Shown here piece by piece: positions 1-5,948 of a stretch of DNA of 6,952 nt. The DNA lies in assembly GCA_015489055.1 (NCBI GenBank), contig WFMO01000061.1, positions 1-6,952 on the forward strand. The letters are read 5' to 3'. Both the position numbers and the translations under genes were made by a program. Within the stretch, counting starts at the first letter, position 1. Every line of letters begins with the position of its first letter. The DNA is from Helicobacteraceae bacterium (GTDB lineage: Bacteria > Campylobacterota > Campylobacteria > Campylobacterales > Sulfurimonadaceae). The notes below the pieces were generated by a model, which saw nothing but the letters and a program-made list of their open reading frames with translations, was not told the origin of the DNA and did not search any database.

Positions 1-666
1 GTATGCGAGATGATATTTATCCTGATACCCCTCCAGCATTTGTATATTGTTGTTTGATATTGCCGTGCGCACCTGTTTGACGCTTAGATGGTTTTGGATC
101 AGTTTTGTTTGATTTAGTGATACTATAAAAGCCGGTATTTTTCCGCCTATAACCGAAACTCTGTTTACTCCGTTGATCGATTTTATAATATTTGCAAGTC
201 TGAATTTGCAGAAGTTTTTAACCACGGCGGTATATTTTTTATTGTATGTTACACCGTATGTGACTATATTTAAAAGCTTGCCGCCTAATTGCTCTATTGT
301 CGGATGTATGTGTGGGGGCAGTTTGTTTTGTACTTTTGCAAGTGCGCTTATAACAAGCATCCTTGCCTCTTGTCTTGATACGCGTAAGTTAAACTGTACA
401 CTTATCTCAGATAAACCCTGTCTTGAGTCGGATGATGTTCTTTTGATATTAACAAGTGAGCCCACTTGTGATTCTATGGGATTGGTAATTAGTTTTTCAA
501 CATCGTTTGAGCTCATTCCCGGTACATGAGTTATGATATTTACAAGCGGATAATCAAGACTTGGAAACAGCGAGACATTTAGTTTTGTGTATGAATAAAT
601 ACCGCCGGCACAAAGCAGCAGTACAATTAAAAGCATCGCATAATACTGTTTTAAAAATTTAGTCAT
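1..666 (-). CDS. RND efflux transporter, inner-membrane permease subunit (N-terminal 222 residues; gene runs off the window)
   Basis: This is the start of a proton-driven RND pump of the AcrB/CzcA superfamily, the inner-membrane part of a tripartite efflux system. I translated it from the minus strand: 222 codons stay open from the ATG at 666 to the window edge, so the C-terminal bulk (about 800 residues in the family) is missing. Residues 9-27 form the first transmembrane helix. They are followed by the family signature region: a short LNVSLFPSLDYP stretch, then VNIITHVPGMSSNDVEKLITNPIE and a Ser-Arg-Gln-Gly-Leu-Ser strand at 80-86, as in the porter domain of CzcA/CusA/AcrB relatives. A Shine-Dalgarno AGGA (676-679) lies 9 nt upstream. 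Only 5 nt separate this gene from the adaptor stop, so the two are surely co-transcribed. The adaptor and outer-membrane partners suggest a heavy-metal-efflux type, but the diagnostic transmembrane-4 motif lies outside the window, so the substrate is unknown. Confidence 0.9.
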   Translation of the reverse strand, partial: MTKFLKQYYAMLLIVLLLCAGGIYSYTKLNVSLFPSLDYPLVNIITHVPGMSSNDVEKLITNPIESQVGSLVNIKRTSSDSRQGLSEISVQFNLRVSRQEARMLVISALAKVQNKLPPHIHPTIEQLGGKLLNIVTYGVTYNKKYTAVVKNFCKFRLANIIKSINGVNRVSVIGGKIPAFIVSLNQTKLIQNHLSVKQVRTAISNNNIQMLEGYQDKYHLAY

Positions 667-671
667 GTTGA

Positions 672-1679
672 TTAATCCTGTATTTTTAAAGTTTTATTGA
701 TGTTTTTGTTAAATAAAAAGTATGCACCGCCAACTACAACCTTTTGCCCTTGCTTGATGCCTGATTTTATCTGCGTATATCCATTTTGTGTTATACCAAT
801 TTTTACATGCAGAGCCTTTGGCTGATTATTGTTCATAACTAGCAGATAAAATCTATCTCCTTTTCTCATAATACATTCAGACGGCACGGCAACGGCGTTA
901 AACTCTTTTAACAAAACTGTAACTCTATAGATAACATTAGGCATTAGCTGACATTTTACTTGCGTAAAGATAAAGTTTATCTCTTTTGCTCCGCTGTTTG
1001 CCGCTATCATTGAGATGGCATCTACTTTAGCTGTTTTATCTCCAAAAGGAGTTTTTATGATCACGGCATCTGAAGGTTTTATTTTGTTGTGGGGATCAAA
1101 AATCTGTGCCGTGGCATAGAGTTTATTGCATGAGCTAAGGGTTAAAACAGTCTCACCCGCTCTTACGAAACTGCCGTTTTGTTTTGCGATACTAAGCACT
1201 GTTGCATTGGTCTTGGCGGTGTAAAATATCTTGTGGTTATATTGACCTAGTTGTTTTTGCAATGTGTAAAGAGTTGTTTTGCTGCGTTGATATTTGGCTT
1301 TTATGCTTTGTAACTCCTTAGCATAAGCAGCATGGATTGTGTAAAGATGTAAAACTCTTTTATACTCTTTTTTTAGTAGATTGTATCTGTTTTTGGCTAT
1401 GACGATATCTGATTGTAGTGTTATCATTTTTGAATTTGTTGTTATACCCGATATTGCAAAAAGTGGTTCATCTTGTTTTATATTTGCACCGTTTAATAGA
1501 TGTTCGTCTTGTATTATCCCGCTGTTTTTGGCAACTATTTCTTGCATTAAAGAGGGCTTCATGGAAGCATAGCCCGTTAGCGTCAGCTTAAATGTATGAA
1601 CTTTAGCGGATGCTTGTGTAATGTGAAACGCAAATAATGCAACAGTGCAGAATGTAAGAGAAAATATGATCTTAATCAT
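672..1679 (-). CDS. RND efflux periplasmic adaptor subunit (membrane fusion protein)
   Basis: This 335-residue adaptor would link the RND pump to the TolC-like channel in the periplasm. Residues 1-25 are a signal peptide ending Ala-Ser-Ala, with no lipobox cysteine. Two half-lipoyl motifs are visible (about 46-77, with NSGII and GANIKQDEPL; and 150-183, with NGSFVRAGETVL). They flank a charged helical hairpin at about 84-147, the usual split-lipoyl/coiled-coil layout. Beta-barrel and membrane-proximal domains follow (about 184-258 and 262-335). The C-terminal GQKVVVGGAYFLFNKN resembles the end of CzcB/CusB-type adaptors, hence the lean towards heavy-metal efflux. It is shorter than CusB or CzcB. 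Mature cysteines 184, 243 and 269 are present, but no metal-binding motif is obvious. The start is supported by AGGAG at 1687-1691, 7 nt upstream, and overlaps the end of the tolC-like gene by 8 nt, indicating translational coupling. Confidence 0.9.
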   Translation of the reverse strand: MIKIIFSLTFCTVALFAFHITQASAKVHTFKLTLTGYASMKPSLMQEIVAKNSGIIQDEHLLNGANIKQDEPLFAISGITTNSKMITLQSDIVIAKNRYNLLKKEYKRVLHLYTIHAAYAKELQSIKAKYQRSKTTLYTLQKQLGQYNHKIFYTAKTNATVLSIAKQNGSFVRAGETVLTLSSCNKLYATAQIFDPHNKIKPSDAVIIKTPFGDKTAKVDAISMIAANSGAKEINFIFTQVKCQLMPNVIYRVTVLLKEFNAVAVPSECIMRKGDRFYLLVMNNNQPKALHVKIGITQNGYTQIKSGIKQGQKVVVGGAYFLFNKNINKTLKIQD

Positions 1680-2862
1680 GGCTTAGCTCCTGATATATAT
1701 TTAATTTATCCAATAAGATATCGTAACTCTCTTGCACATATCTTTGTTTAGTTGACGTAAAATTCATAAATGCGCTTTGCATCACCTCTAGCGGAATCAG
1801 TCCATTTGCGTATCGCAACTTTGTAGTATTTAGATAACTCTTTAGCTCTTTTAAAACAGTTGTTTTATACAATAATACCAACTTTACAGATGCTTGAAGT
1901 CTGCTAAAATATATCTTGACATCGGCTTTTATGCGGTTTGCCGTAAGCTCTTTTTTATATTGAAGATTAGATATTTTATCCATAAGAGATGCGATTGAAT
2001 ATTGATGGTAGTTTATTACGGGGATAGGCAAAGAAAGTGTTACCGTTTCACTTCTTGCGTTTGTGATATTGTTAGCATTTAAGCCGTAGTTAAATCCAAG
2101 TTTTACATATGAGAAATATCTGCTTTTTTGCAGCATCTGAAGGTTTGCTCTTAATCTGTCTATTTGGTGACTTATCATTAAAATACGATAGTTTTTACCA
2201 ATTTGTTTATTTAAATTTGTAAGTGTAATATTTGAAAAATCTTTTTTAAATGATGTGTTTATTGAGCGGATATGCCGATTTAAGATGTTTGATAGACGTA
2301 TCTTTTGTACATGTAAATCAAGCATGTATTGTGTTTTTTCACTTTTGTATTGTGAGATGGAAACTTGTACTATCGCATCACTTCCTTGAAGTTGTGCGCC
2401 TGAGTTTATTTTGTTTTTTATCTGTTGTTGTAATTGATTCTCATATATTAAAATATTATCAACAATAGCAATATTTTGTTTGTCAAGCCATGTTTTGTAA
2501 AATATTTTTTGAACTTGTGCTGTGAGTAAGATTTTGGTTTGCTTTATATTTAAAGAGGCTGCTTTATAGCTATTTTGTGCCATTAGAGTTTTGTAATGTG
2601 CCTGAGATGCTATATTTATTTTTTGAGATATTTTAAAATTATAGGCATTTGGTGAGAAATCGATTCTTGAAAATGAGGCTCTAAATATCGGATTGTTTGG
2701 AAATAAACGCTTTGCTTTGTTGATATTTTGTTGTTTTGCCGATAGATTTTTATCTAGCATATGAAGTTGCAGTGCATTGGTGTTTATGAGCGACATGGCA
2801 TGGTGAAGTGTTATTGCCGGCAGTGATACGGTGAGTAAAATAATATAAATAAGATTTTTCAT
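1672..2862 (-). CDS. TolC/CzcC-family outer-membrane efflux protein
   Basis: This 396-residue protein would form the outer-membrane channel of the tripartite pump. It begins with a hydrophobic signal sequence (about residues 1-18) and has no lipobox cysteine, so it is unlikely to be lipid-anchored. The body is mostly long amphipathic helices rich in Gln, Lys, Asn and Leu. It shows the internal duplication typical of the outer_membrane efflux (OEP) family: an early PNNPIFRASF followed by a QKINIASQAHYKTLMAQNSY segment, and a late segment beginning TTKLRYANGLIPLEVMQSAF that continues into a long helix. That late part matches the conserved end of CzcC/TolC proteins. AAGGA (2872-2876) sits 9 nt before the ATG. 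It is the first gene of the pump cluster (channel, adaptor, pump) and follows the kinase after 62 nt carrying a likely operator. Overall sequence conservation in this family is low, so the assignment rests on layout and context as well as motifs. Confidence 0.87.
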   Translation of the reverse strand: MKNLIYIILLTVSLPAITLHHAMSLINTNALQLHMLDKNLSAKQQNINKAKRLFPNNPIFRASFSRIDFSPNAYNFKISQKINIASQAHYKTLMAQNSYKAASLNIKQTKILLTAQVQKIFYKTWLDKQNIAIVDNILIYENQLQQQIKNKINSGAQLQGSDAIVQVSISQYKSEKTQYMLDLHVQKIRLSNILNRHIRSINTSFKKDFSNITLTNLNKQIGKNYRILMISHQIDRLRANLQMLQKSRYFSYVKLGFNYGLNANNITNARSETVTLSLPIPVINYHQYSIASLMDKISNLQYKKELTANRIKADVKIYFSRLQASVKLVLLYKTTVLKELKSYLNTTKLRYANGLIPLEVMQSAFMNFTSTKQRYVQESYDILLDKLNIYQELSHD

Positions 2863-2890
2863 AACAAATAATCCTTCACCATTTTTTGAA

Positions 2891-2896
2891 ATGATA
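2891..2896 (-). promoter_or_regulatory. Candidate -10 element of an internal promoter for the efflux genes
   Basis: In the minus-strand direction this is TATCAT, five of six matches to TATAAT, placed 4 bp downstream of the 11-bp direct repeat. Transcription would begin near 2884, leaving a leader of about 21 nt that contains the AAGGA ribosome site. A -35 hexamer at the usual distance would fall inside the upstream repeat and is a poor match (ATCTTC). This fits a promoter that depends on an activator bound over the -35 region, but repression by the same site is also possible. Confidence 0.4.
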
Positions 2897-2900
2897 AAGT

Positions 2901-2922
2901 ATGAAGATGAAATGAAGATGAA
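2901..2922 (-). promoter_or_regulatory. Candidate response-regulator operator: perfect 11-bp tandem direct repeat
   Basis: Two perfect, abutting copies of ATGAAGATGAA (plus strand; TTCATCTTCAT in the direction of transcription) occupy 2901-2911 and 2912-2922. They lie 2 bp past the kinase stop codon and 38 bp before the tolC-like start. The TTCAT pentamer thus occurs four times with 6, 5 and 6 bp steps. Head-to-tail sites with an 11-bp period, about one helical turn, are the established binding arrangement for OmpR/PhoB-family regulators, and such a regulator is encoded two genes upstream. That it binds here is inference; the repeat could instead be a chance tandem duplication. Confidence 0.55.
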
Positions 2923-2924
2923 AT

Positions 2925-4247
2925 CTACATCGTTACATGTACACTTGTGCCTTCTTGTGGCTTGGATGTGATTGTGATGGTGCCATGATGCAGAGCGACG
3001 GCCTGCTTTACGATTGCAAGACCTAGACCAAATCCTTTTGTATCTTTATTTCTTGATGGGTCGATACGGTAAAATCTATCGGTAATTTTGCTTATCTGCT
3101 CCTTTTGTATCCCTATGCCCTCGTCTTGAACGATAAAATGGATAGCATCCTCGTTATAGAGCCAGATATTTATCTGTGCATCAAAATTAGAGTACTTGAC
3201 GGCATTATCGATAAGATTTGAAAATATAGAGGTTATAAGAGTTGTATTAACCATTGCAACGATAGGATGCAGAGCTTTTACATGCAAAGAAAGTCGTTTA
3301 GCTGTAATTTTCTTATCGTACTGCTTTAAAACGCCGGTTAATATATCAGTTAAATCGCACTTTTGAAATGATTGCGCGATGTTGTCTGAATTATATTTTG
3401 TAAGCAACAGTAGATTTGATACTATACTTTGGATTTGAGAGGCTTCGTATTGTATAACGCTTAGGCTTTGCTTGTACTCATCTACGGATCTGTTTTTGCG
3501 CAGAGCAAATTCTGCTTCTCCTGATATTACCGTAAGAGGCGTTTTTAGCTCGTGTGATACATCACTGTTAAATCTGTCTAGTGTATTTACTCCCTCTTCA
3601 AGCCGAGCAATCATGTCATTATAAGAATCTATCAACTTTTTAAATTCATTACTGCTTTGGGGAATGGTAGTTTTAAAGTTGGTAATGGTGATATTATCAA
3701 TAGCGCCGGTTATCTCTTTTATAGGATTTAAAATCTTATCCATTAATCTACTCGCAGCCAACAGGAGTATAATCATCAACAAAGGCATTAGCGCTCCCAA
3801 AGTATCGCCTACATCTTCACCTTTGTCATCAATATCTTTTTTATAAACAAAAATAGTACCTCTTGATGGATGCCCAAATCGTAATATATAAAGAGCATTT
3901 AAAGTGTCTCCCTCATCATCTAGTATAAAAAAATCTTTTTTTGATGCTAAAAATTTCTTTTTATTATGTAAAGTAAAGCTTTGATTTTGAATGATAAAAT
4001 GTTTATTTTTAAAAACTGCTATGCCCAGATTTTTGCTTTTTGTATCTTGAATATATCTGTCTAGCCGCTTTTTATTAGATAAAAGATTTTTAATTACGAC
4101 TGCATGTTTGTATAAGTCTGATTTGATTGTCAGGTTGATATTTTTATTTAGCAGATAATAAAAAGAGAAGCCAAAAATTATCAGTATGATTGTAAGAACA
4201 GTGCTAAACCATAGTAATAATCTGTTTTTTAGACTTTTAAAAAACAA
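2925..4247 (-). CDS. Two-component sensor histidine kinase (HAMP-HisKA-HATPase)
   Basis: This 440-residue inner-membrane kinase should autophosphorylate on His and pass the phosphate to the regulator encoded just upstream. Transmembrane helices lie at about 10-32 and 150-168, enclosing a roughly 115-residue periplasmic sensor region that I cannot assign to a known sensor fold. A HAMP linker follows (about 170-222). The HisKA H-box has the phospho-accepting His232 in SHELKTPL. The ATPase domain shows the N-box (344-351, NLIDNAVK), G1 box DEGIGI (375-380), F-box RFYRID (391-396) and G2 box GFGLGL (405-410), so all catalytic motifs are intact. The start codon is TTG at 4247-4245. It is preferred because AGGA lies 7 nt upstream, the N-terminus then has a proper membrane helix, and no ATG lies nearby in frame. 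The gene overlaps the regulator by 11 nt. The signal is unknown; metal or envelope stress is inferred from the linked pump. Confidence 0.95.
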   Translation of the reverse strand: MFFKSLKNRLLLWFSTVLTIILIIFGFSFYYLLNKNINLTIKSDLYKHAVVIKNLLSNKKRLDRYIQDTKSKNLGIAVFKNKHFIIQNQSFTLHNKKKFLASKKDFFILDDEGDTLNALYILRFGHPSRGTIFVYKKDIDDKGEDVGDTLGALMPLLMIILLLAASRLMDKILNPIKEITGAIDNITITNFKTTIPQSSNEFKKLIDSYNDMIARLEEGVNTLDRFNSDVSHELKTPLTVISGEAEFALRKNRSVDEYKQSLSVIQYEASQIQSIVSNLLLLTKYNSDNIAQSFQKCDLTDILTGVLKQYDKKITAKRLSLHVKALHPIVAMVNTTLITSIFSNLIDNAVKYSNFDAQINIWLYNEDAIHFIVQDEGIGIQKEQISKITDRFYRIDPSRNKDTKGFGLGLAIVKQAVALHHGTITITSKPQEGTSVHVTM

Positions 4248-4893
4248 ACTGGTATCCTAAACCTCTAAAGCTTTGTATATAATCTTTACCGATTTTTTTT
4301 CTCAGGTTATAAATGGTTACTTGTATTACATTACTGCTTAAAAACTCCTCTTGGCTCCACAACTCCTGCTCAATCATATTTTTGGAGACCATTTTATCGT
4401 TATATTTGACTAAAAAAGCGAGCAGATCAAACTCTTTTGCCGTGAGAGAAATATCCAAACCGTTTTTTGATATCTTTTTGGACTCAAAATTAATAGTCAA
4501 GTCTTTTGATTTGATGGTATCCAAGCCACCTCTGGCATCTCTTCTGTAGAGAGCCTCAAGTCTTGCTTCAAGCTCTTTTAAAGAAAAGGGTTTGCCAAGA
4601 TAATCATCTGCTCCATATTTGAGACCTTTGATTTTATCATCAATATCACTTTTTGCCGTCAGCATAATAATGGGAGTTTTGTTGTTTTTTTTGCGTAGGG
4701 ATACAAGCACATCCAGCCCGCTTTTTTGTGGTAGCATCCAATCTAAAATAATGACATCATAAGAGTTTACATCCGCCATGTATTCTCCATCGTCTCCATT
4801 TGTGGCACTTTGAATTACATGACCATCTTCACTCAGGCTTCTTAGCAGCAAGGAGAGTATATTTTTATCATCTTCTATAATCAAAATTTTCAC
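4237..4893 (-). CDS. OmpR/PhoB-family DNA-binding response regulator
   Basis: This 218-residue cytoplasmic transcription regulator is the partner of the overlapping histidine kinase. The receiver domain (1 to about 117) has the acidic pair Asp8/Asp9, the phospho-acceptor Asp51 in ILDWMLP, Thr79 and Lys101 in the KPF motif, so it should be phosphorylatable. The C-terminal winged helix (about 127-218) has the Trans_reg_C pattern: LTAKEFDLLAFLV, a recognition-helix region SSNVIQVTIYNLRKKIG, and a final GLGYQF hairpin. Length is typical of the family. The start is GTG at 4893-4891, with AAGGG (4901-4905) 7 nt upstream; the protein then begins MKILIIEDD as expected. It is the first gene of the minus-strand block and is divergent from tRNA-Phe. 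Likely targets are the downstream efflux genes via the 11-bp direct repeat at 2901-2922, and perhaps its own promoter. No copy of that repeat is visible upstream of the gene. Confidence 0.96.
   Translation of the reverse strand: MKILIIEDDKNILSLLLRSLSEDGHVIQSATNGDDGEYMADVNSYDVIILDWMLPQKSGLDVLVSLRKKNNKTPIIMLTAKSDIDDKIKGLKYGADDYLGKPFSLKELEARLEALYRRDARGGLDTIKSKDLTINFESKKISKNGLDISLTAKEFDLLAFLVKYNDKMVSKNMIEQELWSQEEFLSSNVIQVTIYNLRKKIGKDYIQSFRGLGYQFVF
4255..4258 (-). promoter_or_regulatory. Ribosome binding site supporting the TTG start of the histidine kinase
   Basis: AGGA on the minus strand, 7 nt before the TTG codon, lies inside the last codons of the response regulator. It decides the unusual start and implies coupled translation of the two signalling proteins. 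Confidence 0.6.
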
Positions 4894-4932
4894 TTTTAAG
4901 CCCTTATTTATTTTTTTTAGTTAAAATTCCGC

Positions 4933-4938
4933 TACACA
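4933..4938 (+). promoter_or_regulatory. Possible -10 element for tRNA-Phe
   Basis: TACACA lies about 25 bp before the mature tRNA 5' end, downstream of an A/T-rich tract with a long T run (4911-4918). Campylobacterota sigma-70 promoters often have a -10 box after T-rich DNA rather than a clear -35. The hexamer is a weak match. The same 69-bp divergent gap (4894-4962) must also hold the minus-strand promoter of the response regulator, which I could not pin down. Confidence 0.3.
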
Positions 4939-4962
4939 TTTTTTAAATGACTCTTTAAAAAT

Positions 4963-5038
4963 GGCCAATTAGCTCAGTCGGTAGAGCAAGTGACTGAAAA
5001 TCACTGTGTCCTTGGTTCGATTCCGAGATTGGCCACCA
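4963..5038 (+). tRNA. tRNA-Phe (anticodon GAA)
   Basis: A complete 76-nt cloverleaf with encoded CCA. The acceptor stem GGCCAAT (4963-4969) pairs with ATTGGCC (5028-5034); the discriminator is A5035 and CCA is 5036-5038. The D arm is GCTC/GAGC (4972-4975 with 4984-4987). The anticodon stem AGTGA/TCACT encloses loop CTGAAAA, giving anticodon GAA at 4996-4998. The T arm is CTTGG/CCGAG with loop TTCGATT. From the D loop to the T arm it closely resembles the E. coli tRNA-Phe as I recall it. It stands alone, divergent from the regulator gene, and I see no integration scar or repeated 3' end in the window. Confidence 0.97.
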
Positions 5039-5110
5039 CCTCAAAACTTCATAAATATAACTTCCAAAATTTTTAGCTTAACTCTTTTTTATAAATGAAA
5101 TTCTATTATC

Positions 5111-5138
5111 TTGTGCCGAGGCTTATTTGTGTTATTAT
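5111..5138 (+). promoter_or_regulatory. Candidate sigma-70 promoter of the VIT-family gene
   Basis: TTGTGC (5111-5116) and TATTAT (5133-5138) are separated by 16 bp. Both are reasonable matches to -35 and -10 hexamers. Transcription would start near 5145, about 25 nt before the ATG at 5170. The rest of the gap between the tRNA and this gene (5039-5169) shows no gene and no clear terminator hairpin. Confidence 0.45.
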
Positions 5139-5157
5139 AGCGAAAATAATACCAAAG

Positions 5158-5162
5158 AAGGA
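5158..5162 (+). promoter_or_regulatory. Ribosome binding site fixing the VIT-family start at 5170
   Basis: AAGGA sits 7 nt before the ATG at 5170. The earlier in-frame ATG at 5095 has no comparable site in front of it and lies upstream of the candidate promoter, so the internal start is preferred. Confidence 0.75.
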
Positions 5163-5169
5163 TACAAGA

Positions 5170-5856
5170 ATGGCAGGAGAAAATCATAAATCTCACCGCA
5201 TAGGATGGCTTAGAGCAGCTGTTTTGGGTGCTAATGATGGCATAGTATCTACTGCAAGTCTTGTTATAGGCATAGCGGCAAGCCATGCAGATAGATCTAG
5301 CATTATTTTAGCTGCCGTAGCAGGATTGAGCGCGGGAGCTATGTCTATGGCAGCAGGAGAGTATGTATCTGTTAGTTCTCAAGCAGATACGCAAAAAGCT
5401 GATTTAGAGATAGAAAAAAGAGCATTAACAAACGATAGAGAAAATGAAATACAAGAACTTGCCGAAATTTATGAAGATAGAGGTTTGGATGAAAAACTAG
5501 CAAGAAAGGTTGCAATCTCACTTATGGAAAAAGACGCACTTGGTGCACATGCCAAAGATGAACTTGGATTTTCAGCTCAAAATGAGTCTAAGCCTATTCA
5601 GGCGGCCTTTTCTTCTGCTGCATCATTTACGATAGGTGCATTAATGCCTCTTTTAGCAGTTATGTTTTCATCGCAGCATTATCTAATAGTTAGTGTTTGC
5701 ATATCATCTTTATTTGTTTTAGGTGTCTTGGGTGCAATAGCAGCGCAAATAGGAGGAGCTTCTATTATCAAAGGAGGCGCAAGAGTTATCTTTTGGGGTT
5801 CGCTGGCTATGGCAGTAACAGCTGGAGCAGGTAGGTTGTTTGGAGTTTTTGCATAG
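5170..5856 (+). CDS. VIT/CCC1-family divalent metal (Fe2+/Mn2+) transporter
   Basis: This 228-residue membrane protein belongs to the VIT1/CCC1 family, whose members move Fe2+ or Mn2+ out of the cytosol, probably by proton exchange. The N-terminal helix carries the signature LRAAVLGANDGIVSTASLVIG (14-34, with Asp23), and the second has GAMSMAAGEYVSVSSQ (56-71, with Met58, Met60 and Glu64). By analogy with plant VIT1, the Asp and Met line the ion path. A Glu-rich cytoplasmic helical region follows (about 73-138), matching the family's metal-binding domain. Three more hydrophobic helices (about 144-166, 170-195, 203-226) give the usual five-helix layout. The open frame extends back to an ATG at 5095, but the strong ribosome site and family-typical length favour 5170. 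The gene appears monocistronic. Whether bacterial members act in efflux or have another role varies, and the metal here is not determined. Confidence 0.92.
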   Translation: MAGENHKSHRIGWLRAAVLGANDGIVSTASLVIGIAASHADRSSIILAAVAGLSAGAMSMAAGEYVSVSSQADTQKADLEIEKRALTNDRENEIQELAEIYEDRGLDEKLARKVAISLMEKDALGAHAKDELGFSAQNESKPIQAAFSSAASFTIGALMPLLAVMFSSQHYLIVSVCISSLFVLGVLGAIAAQIGGASIIKGGARVIFWGSLAMAVTAGAGRLFGVFA

Positions 5857-5913
5857 CGAGGAGAATTAAATATCGGTTCTAAGAATGTTAACATATTTTG
5901 TGTTAGTTAATGC

Positions 5914-5919
5914 TATAAT
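5914..5919 (+). promoter_or_regulatory. Extended -10 promoter of the ompA-like gene
   Basis: A perfect TATAAT is preceded by TG one base away (TGCTATAAT, 5911-5919), an extended -10. No good -35 lies at 16-18 bp; TTAACA (5888-5893) is close to consensus but 20 bp away. The start of transcription would be near 5926, about 23 nt before the ATG. This gives the ompA-like gene its own promoter, separate from the VIT-family gene. Confidence 0.65.
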
Positions 5920-5948
5920 TTCATATCTTTAAGTATTAGGAATGACAT

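Noticed and set aside
173..529. 118-codon plus-strand open frame
   Set aside because: It lies wholly antisense to the RND pump gene, whose minus-strand translation matches the family throughout; it lacks any recognisable domain.
2863..2924. Transcription terminator between the kinase and the tolC-like gene
   Set aside because: No stem-loop followed by T residues is seen on the minus strand; read-through from the signalling genes is likely in addition to any internal promoter.
5039..5094. Terminator after tRNA-Phe
   Set aside because: There are T runs (5077-5081 and 5088-5094 area) but no convincing GC-rich hairpin before them.
4963..5169. tRNA-Phe as an integration site for a mobile element
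   Set aside because: No integrase, no duplicated tRNA 3' end and no change in gene character is visible downstream; the following genes look like core genes.
5089..5286. Minus-strand open frame overlapping the start of the VIT-family gene
   Set aside because: It is antisense to a clear VIT signature, cysteine- and tyrosine-rich in a random way, and has no supporting context.
5679..5894. Minus-strand 71-codon open frame at the end of the VIT-family gene
   Set aside because: It is the antisense shadow of transmembrane segments (Pro/Ala-rich), with no family resemblance.
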